Below are positions 13,447 through 23,910 of a DNA stretch of 64,000 nt, in pieces. Positions within the stretch are counted from its first letter, which is position 1. Each line of letters begins with the position of its first letter. The stretch is from Salvelinus alpinus (lineage: Eukaryota; Chordata; Actinopteri; Salmoniformes; Salmonidae): the NCBI RefSeq assembly GCF_045679555.1, contig NC_092092.1:23240969-23304968 (forward strand). The letters run 5' to 3'. The position numbers and the translations under genes were made by a program. The notes under the pieces are model-generated. The model did not search any database and had not been told where the DNA came from. It saw nothing but the letters and a program-made list of their open reading frames with translations.

Positions 13447-14612
13447 GCTGATATTGCTGACTTGCTTAAACAAATGTGGTTTCTACTGACAACTGAGATG
13501 TACAAGCTATGGCATAAGGGGATGACAAGCGGATAAGAGGCTATCCGTAATTTCGATTAAGACATTACTGAGCGAGCGACGACGGACGTAGTCAATATAA
13601 CTATTTGTTCAGCACTTTTAAAATGTACAGCGACAGAATTCAGAACATGGGCCGTTCTTACAGTGTACTCCCTGTACAACAAGTCAGAACCATAGGATAA
13701 ATAAAGGGGGCATATAGACAATGAAAGCTCTTCCAATATTCGATGATTACATTTCTCTAAAACAGGTTATAGGCTACATGTGCACCCCCAAGTTAGAACA
13801 GTAGGCAAAATGAAGAGGTGAAAATATACCAAATTGTTAGGGTGAGGCACATTGAACGCCGTTTGGGTCTTCGCGTGTCAAAAAACATACACGTCATATA
13901 ACACTATTTGACACGTTAAATAAGCTTTTAATTTGACACGTCAAATAACACAATTCTATTATAGAATGTTGTGTGTGCTGAATTTGCACGTGCAAGCCAA
14001 GCGCCCCCACTACTATCAGTGGCACTGTCAAAGCTGTACAAAAACAGTTTGCTGACAAGGACACACCAGGCCATGAACGATGTGTTTACAATACCGTATT
14101 ACTTTCTTAGCTACAGTATACATATCTCCCTTGCATATTACATCATTTATGCAGCAACATACAAGACATTTTTGGACTCACCTTGTGAAGGTGGCTCGGC
14201 GGGCCTTTGTGGGCAAATTTTGGCATCAAACTTTGGCATCAAAGTCTGGCATTCTCTGGATTTTTTGGTGGGAACTCTGGGGGAAAAAACACAGCCACTC
14301 CATTGAATAGCAGGCTAACATTAGTGGTTGCTTTGCAACGCTTGCAGTTAGCCACTGATTCCTTCCAAACGACTCATTGTTGAATTTGTTGTGTAATCTT
14401 TATGTCTAATGGCCGATGAGGACCGATACATTTTCGCTATAATTTCTCTTCATTATTTCTCTTCATATGACAAGGATTAAAAAGGATTTGCCAGTAGATT
14501 GTCGACTTTATTCATGATGATGACTGCTAGCTAAGACTTTGAAAGTAAGATGTTGACATGATCAGTCCAATCAAAGCTACTGTACATATAACGTGATTTG
14601 ACATCATTTTAT
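13447..14612 (-). repeat. Dispersed repeat, copy 2 of an inverted pair
   Basis: Reverse-complement partner of 6117-7115, with matching blocks at 13447-13700 and 14400-14612. The central part (about 13700-14400) differs from copy 1. Its outer end is interrupted by the chimeric Tc1 element, which abuts it at a TA. Confidence 0.7.
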
Positions 14613-15107
14613 CTGTGGCCAACGACCTTGAGCCTTCTTGGAAGGGCACTTGTAATATAACTCTATGGCAGCACCCAAAGGGCTGAAATTTTGGATGTCT
14701 ACCCTTACTAAGGACTTAAACTTGGTGATGACGTACTGTCCCCATGTGTGACAGAACACTGAGCCAATCAAGGCGCAGTGATCCTATTTTCTGCTCGCTC
14801 GCCCCACCGCCACAGAAAGCACTGAGCTAGGCTGAAACACCTGCATTTCGGAGCTGCTTTACTCAAGAAAACAAAAAAGAGACCATGTGTGTATGCAGCT
14901 TTATTAACTGAATGATATATATATATTTATTTACATTGTTTGCAAACTGATATGTGACACGTATTAATGCCAAAATAACATGCAAAACAGGCAAGCCCCC
15001 CCCCCCCCCCCCCCCAAAAAAAAAAACATATGTTATTATTATTTTTTGTTATAATGTGGGGCTCAAAACATGAATGAGGGGCCGCCACTGGCTTTACGCC
15101 TCTCGCA
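14613..15107. other. Repeat-like intergenic with a poly-C/poly-A run
   Basis: Contains a run of about 20 C followed by 12 A at 14996-15028, and a GGGGCTCAAAACATGAATGA-type stretch near 15057. This resembles salmonid transposon debris. No gene is seen. Confidence 0.4.
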
Positions 15108-15256
15108 ACTGCAACATGTTAGATAGTGCAATTTCACAATTTCGGCTGTTTTAATTCTTTGCTATGCTGTAATAAAGGCTCTCTGGTATTACTTATAATT
15201 TATTTATTGTTATTTACACTGTTCCAAACAGTCAGAAATATAATAATACTGCAATC
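15108..15256 (+). repeat. Direct repeat, left copy (partner 19200-19370)
   Basis: Shares with 19200-19370 the ordered landmarks CTGCAACATGT, TAATAAAGGCT, CTCTGGTA, TTATAATTTATT, GTTCCAAA and GTCAGAAA. The two copies lie on either side of a 3.5-kb LINE. Confidence 0.65.
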
Positions 15257-15796
15257 TAAAAGCACCTGTTTATCACACCTAATAAGCTGCCCACTCAGCT
15301 CTTGCTCCTATACACAATTTTCTTTCTTGATCTCCTTCTTATTGTTATTATTACAATTATGATTATGATCATCAGTATAATACTAAGTCATGTCATTATC
15401 ATTCGTAGGCTTAGCATAGTAGCCTTGTTTTACCACCATCGAGCTGTAGGCCTAAGAGTGCATCCTGTTTAGCTGTCTTAATACTGTAATTTAGGCCTAT
15501 ATTTCAATATAGCCTATAGGCTACAGTGTCAATAAATCAATCATTAATTTGTGCATGTCATCACACAGCAAATCAAAATCAAATCAAATCAAATTTTATT
15601 AGTCACATACACATGGTTAGCAGATGTTAATGCGAGTGTAGCGAAATGCTTGTGCTTCTAGTTCCGACAATGCAGTAATAACCAACAGTAATCTAACCTA
15701 ACAATTCCACACTACTACCTTACACACACACACAAGTGTAAAGGGATAAAGAATATGTACATAAAGATATATGGATGAGTGGTGGTACAGAACGGC

Positions 15797-16030
15797 ATGG
15801 CAGATGCAGTAGATGGTATAGAGTACGGTATATACATATGAGATGAGTACTGTAGGGTATGTAAACATAAAGTGGCATAGTTTAAAGTGGCTAGTGGTAC
15901 ATGTATTGCATAAAGATGGCAAGATGCAGTAGATGATATAGAGTACAGTATATATACATATGAGATGGGTAATGTAGGGTATGTAAACATTGTATTAAGT
16001 GGCATTGCTTAAAGTGGCTAGTGGTACATT
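15797..16030 (-). repeat. Two tandem about 120-bp units in the LINE 3' UTR
   Basis: The string GATGCAGTAGATG ... GTATATACATATGAGATG ... GTAGGGTATGTAAACAT ... GTGGCTAGTGGTACAT occurs twice, about 120 bp apart. Confidence 0.8.
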
Positions 16031-16106
16031 TTTACATAATTTCCATCAATTCCCATTTTTAAAGTGGCTGGAGTTGAGTCAGTATGTTGGCAGCGGCCGC
16101 TAAATG

Positions 16107-18092
16107 TTAGTGGTGGCTGTTTAACAGTCTGATGGCCTTGAGATAGAAGCTGTTTTTCAGTCTCTCGGTCCCTGCTTTGATGCACCTGTACTGACCTCGC
16201 CTTCTGGATGATAGCGGGGTGAACAGGCAGTGGCTTGGGTGGTTGTTGTCCTTGATGATCTTTATGGCCTTCCTGTGACATCGGGTGGTGTAGGTGTCCT
16301 GGAGGGCAGGTAGTTTGCCCCTGGTGATGCGTTCTGCAGACCTCACTACCCTCTGGAGAGCCTTACGGTTGTGGGCGGAGCAGTTGCCGTACCAGGCGGT
16401 GATACAGCCCGACAGGATGCTCTCGATTGTGCATCTGTAGAAGTTTGTGAGTGCTTTTGGTGACAATCCGAATTTCTTCAGCCTCCTGAGGTTGAAGAGG
16501 CGCTGCTGCGCCTTCTTCACAACGCTGTCTGTGTGGGTGGACCAGTTCAGTTTGTCCGTGATGTGTACACCGAGGAACTTAAAACTTTCCACCTTCTCCA
16601 CTACTGACCCGTCGATGTGGATAGGGGGGTGCTCCCTCTGCTGTTTCCTGAAGTCCACAATCATCTCCTTTGTTTTGTTGACGTTGAGTATGAGGTTATT
16701 TTCCTGACACCACACTCCGAGGGCCCTCACCTCCTCCCTGTAGGCCGTCTCGTCGTTGTTGGTGATCAAGCCTACCACTGTAGTGTCATCCGCAAACTTG
16801 ATGATTGAGTTGGAGGCGTGCATGGCCACGCAGTCGTGGGTGAACAGGGAGTACAGGAGAGGGCTCAGAACGCACCCTTGTGGGGCCCCAGTGTTGAGGA
16901 TCAGCGGGGTGGAGATGTTGTTACCTACCCTCACCACCTGGGGGCGGCCCGTCAGGAAGTCCAGGACCCAGTTGCACAGGGCGGGGTCGAGACCCAGGGT
17001 CTCGAGCTTGATGACGAGTTTGGAGGGTACTATGGTGTTAAATGCTGAGCTGTAATCGATGAACAGCATTCTCACATGGGTATTCCTCTTGTCCAGATGG
17101 GTTAGGGCAGTGTGCAGTGTGGTTGCGATTGCGTCGTCTGTGGACCTATTGGGTCGGTAAGCAAATTGGAGTGGGTCTAGGGTGTCCGGTAGGGTGGAGG
17201 TGATATGGTCCTTGACTAGTCTCTCAAAGCACTTCATGATGACGGAAGTGAGTGCTACGGGGCGGTAGTCGTTTAGCTCAGTTACCTTAGCTTTCTTGGG
17301 AACAGGAACAATGGTGGCCCTCTTGAAGCATGTGGGAACAGCAGACTGGGATAAGGATTGATTGAATATGTCCGTAAACACACCAGCCAGCTGGTCTGCG
17401 CATGCTCTGAGGACGCGGCTGGGAATGCCGTCTGGGCCTGCAGCCTTGCGAGGGTTAACACGTTTAAATGTTTTACTCACCTCGGCTGCAGTGAAGGAGA
17501 GCCCGCAGGTTTTGGTAGGGGGCCGTGTCAGTGGCACTGTATTGTCCTCAAAGCGGGCAAAAAAGTTGTTTAGCCTGTCTGGGAGCAAGACATCCTGGTC
17601 CTCGACGGGGCGGATTTTCTTTTTGTAATCCGTGATTGACTGTAGACCCTGCCACATACCTCTTGTGTCTGAGCTGTTGAATTTCGACTCGATTTTGTCT
17701 CTGTACTGAGACTTGGCCTGTTTGATTGCCTTGCGGAGAGAATAGCTACACTGTTTGTATTCGGTCATGCTTCCGGTCACCTTGCCCTGGTTAAAAGCAG
17801 TGGTTCGCGCTTTCAGTTTCACGCGAATGCTGCCGTCAATCCACGGTTTCTGGTTTGGGAATGTTTTTATCGTTGCTGTGGGTACGACATCGTCAATGCA
17901 CTTCCTAATGAACTCGCTCACCGAATCAGCATATTCGTCAATATTGTTGTTGGACGCGATGCGGAACATATTCCAATCTGCGTGATCGAAGCAGTCTTGA
18001 AGCGTGGATTCAGATTGGTCGGACCAGCGTTGAACAGACCTGAGCGCGGGAGCTTGTTGTTTGAGTTTTTGTTTGTAGGCTGGAATCAACAA
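16107..18092 (-). CDS. LINE reverse transcriptase (661-residue open frame)
   Basis: This open frame covers the end of the endonuclease linker and the whole reverse transcriptase. Motifs in order are NPRKAAGPDGIPSRVLRAC, LNDYRPVALTSVIMKCFERL, QFAYRPNRSTDDAI, LFIDYSSAFNTI, GAPQGCVLSPLLYSLF and the catalytic IIKFADDTTV, then the thumb region SFKFLGVHI and a C-terminal Cys/His part (CTIESILSGCITAWYGNCS). Upstream, at about 18110-18125, a run of seven C in the sense strand carries one extra base that shifts the frame relative to the endonuclease part. The reverse transcriptase itself shows no internal stop. Confidence 0.85.
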   Translation of the reverse strand: MLIPAYKQKLKQQAPALRSVQRWSDQSESTLQDCFDHADWNMFRIASNNNIDEYADSVSEFIRKCIDDVVPTATIKTFPNQKPWIDGSIRVKLKARTTAFNQGKVTGSMTEYKQCSYSLRKAIKQAKSQYRDKIESKFNSSDTRGMWQGLQSITDYKKKIRPVEDQDVLLPDRLNNFFARFEDNTVPLTRPPTKTCGLSFTAAEVSKTFKRVNPRKAAGPDGIPSRVLRACADQLAGVFTDIFNQSLSQSAVPTCFKRATIVPVPKKAKVTELNDYRPVALTSVIMKCFERLVKDHITSTLPDTLDPLQFAYRPNRSTDDAIATTLHTALTHLDKRNTHVRMLFIDYSSAFNTIVPSKLVIKLETLGLDPALCNWVLDFLTGRPQVVRVGNNISTPLILNTGAPQGCVLSPLLYSLFTHDCVAMHASNSIIKFADDTTVVGLITNNDETAYREEVRALGVWCQENNLILNVNKTKEMIVDFRKQQREHPPIHIDGSVVEKVESFKFLGVHITDKLNWSTHTDSVVKKAQQRLFNLRRLKKFGLSPKALTNFYRCTIESILSGCITAWYGNCSAHNRKALQRVVRSAERITRGKLPALQDTYTTRCHRKAIKIIKDNNHPSHCLFTPLSSRRRGQYRCIKAGTERLKNSFYLKAIRLLNSHH

Positions 18093-18320
18093 AATGGAGT
18101 CGTGGTCAGCTTTTCCGAAAGGGGGGCGGGGGAGGGCCTTATAAGCGTCGCGGAAATTAGTATAACAATGGTCTAGTGTTTTTCCAGCCCTGGTAGCACA
18201 ATCGATATGCTGATAGAATTTAGGGAGTTTTGTTTTTAGATTAGCCTTGTTAAAATCCCCAGCTACGATGAATGCAGCCTCAGGGTGTGTGGTTTCCAGT
18301 TTACAAAGAGTCAGATAAAG

Positions 18321-19052
18321 TTAGTTCAGGGCCATCGATGTGTCTGCTTGGGGGGGAATGTATACGGCTGTGATTATGATTGACGAGAATTCCCTTGGTA
18401 GATAATGCGGTCGACATTTGATTGTGAGGAGTTCTAGATCAGGTGAACAGAACGACTTGAGTTCTTGTGTGTTGTTATGATGATCACACCACTTCTCGTT
18501 AATCATAAGGCATACCCCCCCGCCCCTCTTCTTACCGGAAAGATGTTTGTTTCTGTCGGCGCGATGCATGAAGAAACCAGCTGGCTGCACCGACTCCGTT
18601 AGCGTCCCTTGAGTTAGCCATGTTTCCGTGAAGCAGAGCACGTTGCAATCCCTGATGTCTCTCTGGAATGCTACCCGTGCTCGGATTTCATCAACCTTAT
18701 TGTCAAGAGACTGGACATTGGCGAGTAGTATGCTAGGGAGTGGAGCGCGATGTGCCCGTCTCCGAAGCCTGACCACGAGACCGCCACGTTTTCCCCTTTT
18801 TCGGCGTCGCACAGGGTCGCCGGCTGGGATCAGATCCATTGTATTGTGTGGAAGGCAAAACACTGGATCCGTTTCGGGAAAGTCATATTCCTGGTAGGAA
18901 CGATGATGAGTTGACGTTAATCGTATATTCAGTAGTTCCTCCCGACTGTATGTAATGAAACCTAAGATTACCCGGGGTACCGATGTAAGAAATAACACGT
19001 AAAAAAACAAAATACTGCATATTTTCCAAGGAACACGAAGCGAGGCAGCCAT
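18321..19052 (-). pseudogene. LINE N-terminal and endonuclease portion, ended by a nonsense codon
   Basis: From Met at 19052 the frame reads MAASLRVPWKICSILFFYVL, a hydrophobic signal-like start. It continues with APE endonuclease motifs: SILLANVQSLDNKVDEIR, VLCFTETWL, KKRGGGVCLMI and IIITAVYIPPQADTS. It stops at a TAA (18323-18321) where the family has Glu (ALN-E-LYLTLCKLETT). Downstream of the stop the same frame goes on (FIVAGDFNKANLKTKLPKF) until the frameshift near 18120. So one point change and one small insertion are enough to explain the broken ORF. Confidence 0.8.
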
Positions 19053-19199
19053 CTCTTTTCGGCGCCGGAAGATGAATACAAGCATACAAGTCATTCAAGT
19101 CATTCATGTCATTCATGTTTTGAAATGCCATTAAGCTTTTTTTGTTTTAAAATGAAATAAGAAAGGGAGCCTCGAATAATTAGCCTAAACAATACATCT

Positions 19200-19370
19200 A
19201 CTGCAACATGTCAGCAATTGCATTCACAAATCCATGACTGTTTTTAGTCTTTGCGGTAATAAAGGCTTTCAATTTTTTTTTGTTAGAATAGACTCTCTGG
19301 TACAGTTATAATTTATTAAGTGTTGTTTACACAGTTCCAAAAGGTCAGAAAAAAAATTATATTGTAATCT
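19200..19370 (+). repeat. Direct repeat, right copy (partner 15108-15256)
   Basis: See the left copy. This one has a small extra stretch (TTTCAATTTTTTTTTGTTAGA) after AATAAAGGC. Confidence 0.6.
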
Positions 19371-20616
19371 TCCACAACTAAGTCAAATGTCTTCCACACA
19401 TTGGACTTCCCCTTTGCCCCCTGAGCAACCAGTAAACATTCCCCATTTTGAGTTAATTTGTTACATCCTCTGCATCCATTATACTTTAAAATGTGTTATG
19501 GTGTTCGGAGTTTGCTATAACCAACTTATTGATGTGATTATGATATGCTATAGGTCAGGCCTTATTGGTCACGTGCATACGATGCATAAAGTGCGTTCGG
19601 AAAGTATTCAGACCCCTTGACTTTTTCCACATTTTGTTATGTTACAGCCTTATTCAAAACTGTATTAAAAAAAAAAAATTCCCTCATCAATTTTCCCCTA
19701 ATGACAAAGCAAAAACAGTTTTTTAGACATTTTTGCAAATGACATACATTTACATAACTATTCAGACCCTTTACTCAGTACTTTGTCGAAGCACCTTTGG
19801 CAGCGATTACAGCCTTGAGTCTTCTTCGGTATGACTATACAAGCTTGGCACACCTGTATTTGTGGAGTTTCTCACATTCTTCTCTGCAGATTCTCTCAAG
19901 CTCTGTCAGGTTGGATGGGGAGTGCCGCTGCACAGCCATTTTCAGGTCTCTCCAGAGATGTTCGATCGGGTTCAAGTCCGGGCAACTCAAGGACATTCAG
20001 AGACTTGTCCCGAAGCCACTCCTGCGTTGTCTTGGCTGTGTGCTTAGGGTCGTTGTCCATTGGAAGGTAAACCTTCACCCCAGTCTGAGGTCCTGAGCGC
20101 TCTGGAGTAGGTTTTCATCAAGGACCTCTCTGTACTTTGCTCCGTTCATCTTTCCCTCGAGCCTGACTAGTTTCCCAGTCCCTGCCACTGAAAAACATCC
20201 CCACAGCATGATGCAGCAACTACCATGCTTCACCTTTTTTTTTTTTTTTTTTTTTTATTTCACCTTTATTTAACCAGGTAGGCTAGTTGAGAACAAGTTC
20301 TCATTTGCAACTGCGACCTGGCCAAGATAAAGCATAGCAGTGTGAACAGACAACACAGAGTTACACATGGAGTAAACAATAAACAAGTCAATAACATGGT
20401 AGAAAAAAAGAGAATCTATATACAATGTGTGCAAAAGGCATGAGGTAGGCAATAAATCGAATAATTACAATTTAGCAGATTAACACTGGAGTGATAAATC
20501 ATCAGATGATCATGTGCAAGAAGAGATACTGGTGTGCAAAAGAGCAGAAAAGTAAATAAATAAAAGCAGTATGGGGGGTGAGGTAGGTAAATTGGGTGGG
20601 TAGTTTTACAGATGGA

Positions 20617-23600
20617 CTATGTACAGCTGCAGCGATCGGTTAGCTGCTCGGATAGCAGATTTTTAAAGTTGTTGAGGGAGATAAAAGTCTCCAACTTCAG
20701 AGATTTTTGCAATTCGTTCCAGTCGCAGGCAGCAGAGAACTGGAAGGAAAGGCGTCCAAATGAGGTTTTAGCTTTAGGGATGATCAGTGAGATACACCTG
20801 CTGGAGCGCGTGCTGCGGGTGGGTGTAGCCATCGTGACCAGTGAACTGAGATAAGGCGGCACTTTACCTAGCATAGCCTTGTAGATGACCTGGAGCCAGT
20901 GGGTCTGACGACGAACATGTAGCGAGGGCCAGCCGACTAGGGCATACAGGTCGCAGTGGTGGGTCGTATAAGGTGCTTTAGTAACAAAACGAATGGCACT
21001 GTGATAAACTGCATCCAGTTTGCCGAGTAGAGTGTTGGAAGCTATTTTGTAGATGACATCGCCGAAGTCGAGGATCGGTAGGATAGTCAGTTTTACTAGG
21101 GTAAGTTTGGCGGCGTGAGTGAAGGAGGCTTTGTTGCGGAATAGAAAGCCGATTCTTGATTTGATTTTGGATTGGAGATGTTTGATATGAGTCTGGAAGG
21201 AGAGTTTGCAGTCTAGCCAGACACCTAGGTACTTATAGATGTCCACATATTCTAGGTCGGAACCGTCCAGGGTGGTGATGCTAGTCGGGCGTGCGGGTGC
21301 AGGCAGCGAACGGTTGAAAAGCATGCATTTGGTTTTACTAGCGTTTAAGAGCAGTTGGAGGCCACGGAAGGAGTGTTGTATGGCATTGAAGCTCATTTGG
21401 AGGTTAGATAGCACAGTGTCCAAGGAAGGGCCGGAAGTATATAGAATGGTGTCGTCTGCGTAGAGGTGGATCAGGGAATCGCCCGCAGCAAGAGCAACAT
21501 CATTGATGTATACAGAGAAAAGAGTCGGCCCGAGAATTGAACCCTGTGGTACCCCCATAGAGACTGCCAGAGGACCGGACAACATGCCCTCCGATTTGAC
21601 ACACTGAACTCTGTCTGCAAAGTAGTTGGTGAACCAGGCAAGGCAGTCATTAGAAAAACCGAGGCTACTGAGTCTGCCGATAAGAATATGGTGATTGACA
21701 GAGTCGAAAGCCTTGGCCAGGTCGATGAAGACGGCTGCACAGTAATGTCTTTTATCGATGGCGGTTATGATGTCGTTTAGTACCTTGAGCGTGGCTGAGG
21801 TGCACCCGTGACCGGCTCGGAAACCGGATTGCACAGCGGAGAAGGTACGGTGGGATTCGAGATGGTCAGTGATCTGTTTGTTGACTTGGCTTTCGAAGAC
21901 CTTAGATAGGCAGGGCAGGATGGATATAGGTCTGTAACAGTTTGGGTCCAGGGTGTCTCCCCCTTTGAAGAGGGGGATGACCGCGGCAGCTTTCCAATCC
22001 TTGGGGATCTCAGATGATACGAAGGAGAGGTTGAACAGGCTGGTAATAGGGGGTGCGACAATGGCGGCGGACAGTTTCAGAAATAGGGGGTCCAGATTGT
22101 CAAGCCCAGCTGATTTGTATGGGTCCAGGTTTTCCAGCTCTTTCAGAACATCTGCTATCTGGATTTGGGTAAAGGAGAAGCTGGGGAGGCTTGGGCGAGT
22201 AGCAGCGGGGGGGGCGGGGCTGTTGGCCAAGGTTGGAGTCGCCAGGAGGAAGGCATGGCCAGCCATTGAGAAATGCTTGTTGAAGTCTTCGATTATCACG
22301 GATTTATCGGTGGTGACCGTGTTACCTAGCCTCAGTGCAGTGGGCAGCTGGGAGGAGGTGCTCTTGTTCTCCATGGACTTTACAGTATCCCAGAACTTTT
22401 TGGAGTTAGAGCTACTGGATGCGAATTTCTGCTTGAAAAAGCTGGCCTTTGCTTTCCTGACTGACTGCGTGTATTGGTTCCTGACTTCCCTGAACAGTTG
22501 CATATCGCGGGGGCTCTTCGATGCTATTGCAGTTCGCCACAGGATGTTTTTGTGCTGGTCGAGGGCAGTCAGGTCTGGAGTGAACCAAGGGCTATATCTG
22601 TTCTTGGTTCTGCATTTTTTGAACGGAGCATGCTTGTCTAATATGGTGAGGAAGTAACATTTAAAGAATGACCAGGCATCCTCAACTGACGGGATGAGGT
22701 CAATATCCTTCCAGGGTACCCGGGCCAGGTCGATTAGAAAGGCCTGCTCGCAGAAGTGTTTTAGGGAGCGTTTGACAGTGATGAGGGGTGGTCGTTTGAC
22801 CGCGGACCCGTGGCGGATACAGGCAATGAGGCAGTGATCGCTGAGATCTTGATTGAAGACAGCAGAGGTGTATTTGGAGGGCAGGTTGGTCAGGATAATG
22901 TCTATTAGGGTGCCCATGTTTACGGATTTAGGGTTGTACCTGGTGGGTTCCTTGATGATTTGTGTGAGATTGAGGGCATCAAGCTTGGATTGTAGGACTG
23001 CCGGGGTGTTAAGCATATCCCAGTTTAGGTCACCTAACAGAACAAACTCTGAAGCTAGATGGGGAGCGATCAATTCACAGATGGTGTCCAGGGCACAGCT
23101 GGGAGCTGAGGGGGGTCGGTAGCAGGCGGCAACAGTGAGAGACTTATTTCTGGAGAGATTAATTTTTAAAATTAGAAGTTCGAACTGTTTGGGCATAGAC
23201 CTGGAAAGTATGACAGAACTTTGCAGGCTATCTCTGCAGTAGATTGCAACTCCTCCCCCTTTGGCAGTTCTATCTTGACGGAAAGTGTTATAGTTGGGTA
23301 TGGAAATCTCAGAATTTTTGGTGGCCTTCCTAAGCCAGGATTCGGACACGGCAAGGACATCAGGATTGGCAGAGTGTGCTAAAGCGGTGAGTAAGGCAAA
23401 CTTAGGGAGGAGGCTTCTGATGTTGACATGCATGAGGCCAAGGCTTTTTCGATCGCAGAAGTCAACAAATGAGGGTGACTGGGGACATGCAGGGCCTGGG
23501 TTTACCTCCACATCACCCGAGGAACAGAGGAGTAGTAGGATGAGGGTGCGGCTAAAGGCTATCAAAACTGGTCGCCTAGAGCGTTGGGGACAAAGAATAA

Positions 23601-23910
23601 AAGGAGCAGATTTATGGGCGTGGTAGAATAGATTCTGGGCATAATGTGCAGACAGGGGTATGGAGGGGCGCGGGTACAGCGGAGGCAAGCCCAGGCACTG
23701 GGTGATGATAAGAGAGGTTGTATCTCTGGACATGCTGGTCTCAATGGGTGAGGTCACCGCATGTGTGGGGGGTGGGACAAAGGGGGTATCAGAGGTACGG
23801 AGAGTGGAACTACAGGGTCCATTGCAAACCAAAACAATGATAATGAAAACTAGCCTGAACAACAGTATGCAAGGCATATTGATATTTGAGAGAGACATAC
23901 AATAAGGCAT
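20617..23910 (-). CDS. LINE ORF: signal-like start, 2A-like motif, APE endonuclease, reverse transcriptase (1,097 aa)
   Basis: Uninterrupted frame. Residues 12-30 are hydrophobic (MPCILLFRLVFIIIVLVC). A second hydrophobic stretch (LILLLLCSS) leads into DVEVNPGP at residues 133-140, the D-V/I-E-x-N-P-G-P signature of 2A ribosome-skipping peptides. The endonuclease follows: HVNIRSLLPK (Asn163), VSESWL (Glu190), GGGVAIY, LLGDLNWD (294-297) and SDHC (357-360). The reverse transcriptase has CYRPISILPCLSKVFE, QSGFRAGHGC, FIDLAKAFD (Asp730), GVPQGSILGP and LYADDTILY (YADD 817-820). All catalytic residues I can check are present. The start at 23910 is the first Met of the open frame; no separate ORF1 was seen. 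Confidence 0.9.
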   Translation of the reverse strand: MPYCMSLSNINMPCILLFRLVFIIIVLVCNGPCSSTLRTSDTPFVPPPTHAVTSPIETSMSRDTTSLIITQCLGLPPLYPRPSIPLSAHYAQNLFYHAHKSAPFILCPQRSRRPVLIAFSRTLILLLLCSSGDVEVNPGPACPQSPSFVDFCDRKSLGLMHVNIRSLLPKFALLTALAHSANPDVLAVSESWLRKATKNSEISIPNYNTFRQDRTAKGGGVAIYCRDSLQSSVILSRSMPKQFELLILKINLSRNKSLTVAACYRPPSAPSCALDTICELIAPHLASEFVLLGDLNWDMLNTPAVLQSKLDALNLTQIIKEPTRYNPKSVNMGTLIDIILTNLPSKYTSAVFNQDLSDHCLIACIRHGSAVKRPPLITVKRSLKHFCEQAFLIDLARVPWKDIDLIPSVEDAWSFFKCYFLTILDKHAPFKKCRTKNRYSPWFTPDLTALDQHKNILWRTAIASKSPRDMQLFREVRNQYTQSVRKAKASFFKQKFASSSSNSKKFWDTVKSMENKSTSSQLPTALRLGNTVTTDKSVIIEDFNKHFSMAGHAFLLATPTLANSPAPPAATRPSLPSFSFTQIQIADVLKELENLDPYKSAGLDNLDPLFLKLSAAIVAPPITSLFNLSFVSSEIPKDWKAAAVIPLFKGGDTLDPNCYRPISILPCLSKVFESQVNKQITDHLESHRTFSAVQSGFRAGHGCTSATLKVLNDIITAIDKRHYCAAVFIDLAKAFDSVNHHILIGRLSSLGFSNDCLAWFTNYFADRVQCVKSEGMLSGPLAVSMGVPQGSILGPTLFSVYINDVALAAGDSLIHLYADDTILYTSGPSLDTVLSNLQMSFNAIQHSFRGLQLLLNASKTKCMLFNRSLPAPARPTSITTLDGSDLEYVDIYKYLGVWLDCKLSFQTHIKHLQSKIKSRIGFLFRNKASFTHAAKLTLVKLTILPILDFGDVIYKIASNTLLGKLDAVYHSAIRFVTKAPYTTHHCDLYALVGWPSLHVRRQTHWLQVIYKAMLGKVPPYLSSLVTMATPTRSTRSSRCISLIIPKAKTSFGRLSFQFSAACDWNELQKSLKLETFISLNNFKNLLSEQLTDRCSCT

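Larger units (their letters stand above)
15568..19075 (-). mobile_element. Near-complete LINE (fish Rex/L2-like), minus strand
   Basis: The 3' end is the ATTTGATTTGATTTGATTTT-type tail at 15568-15600. The 3' UTR runs to 16106, the reverse transcriptase frame is 18092-16107, and an endonuclease frame begins at Met 19052. The element ends near 19075 in the sense sequence TTCCGGCGCCG just upstream of that Met. It is a very common teleost LINE. Two lesions separate the frames (see the two ORF entries), so it is nearly but not fully intact. No clear target duplication was found. Confidence 0.85.

Noticed and set aside
21953-23905. Plus-strand open frames of up to 234 residues over 20.6-23.9 kb
   Set aside because: They are antisense shadows of the LINE ORF on the minus strand, which has all the expected catalytic motifs.
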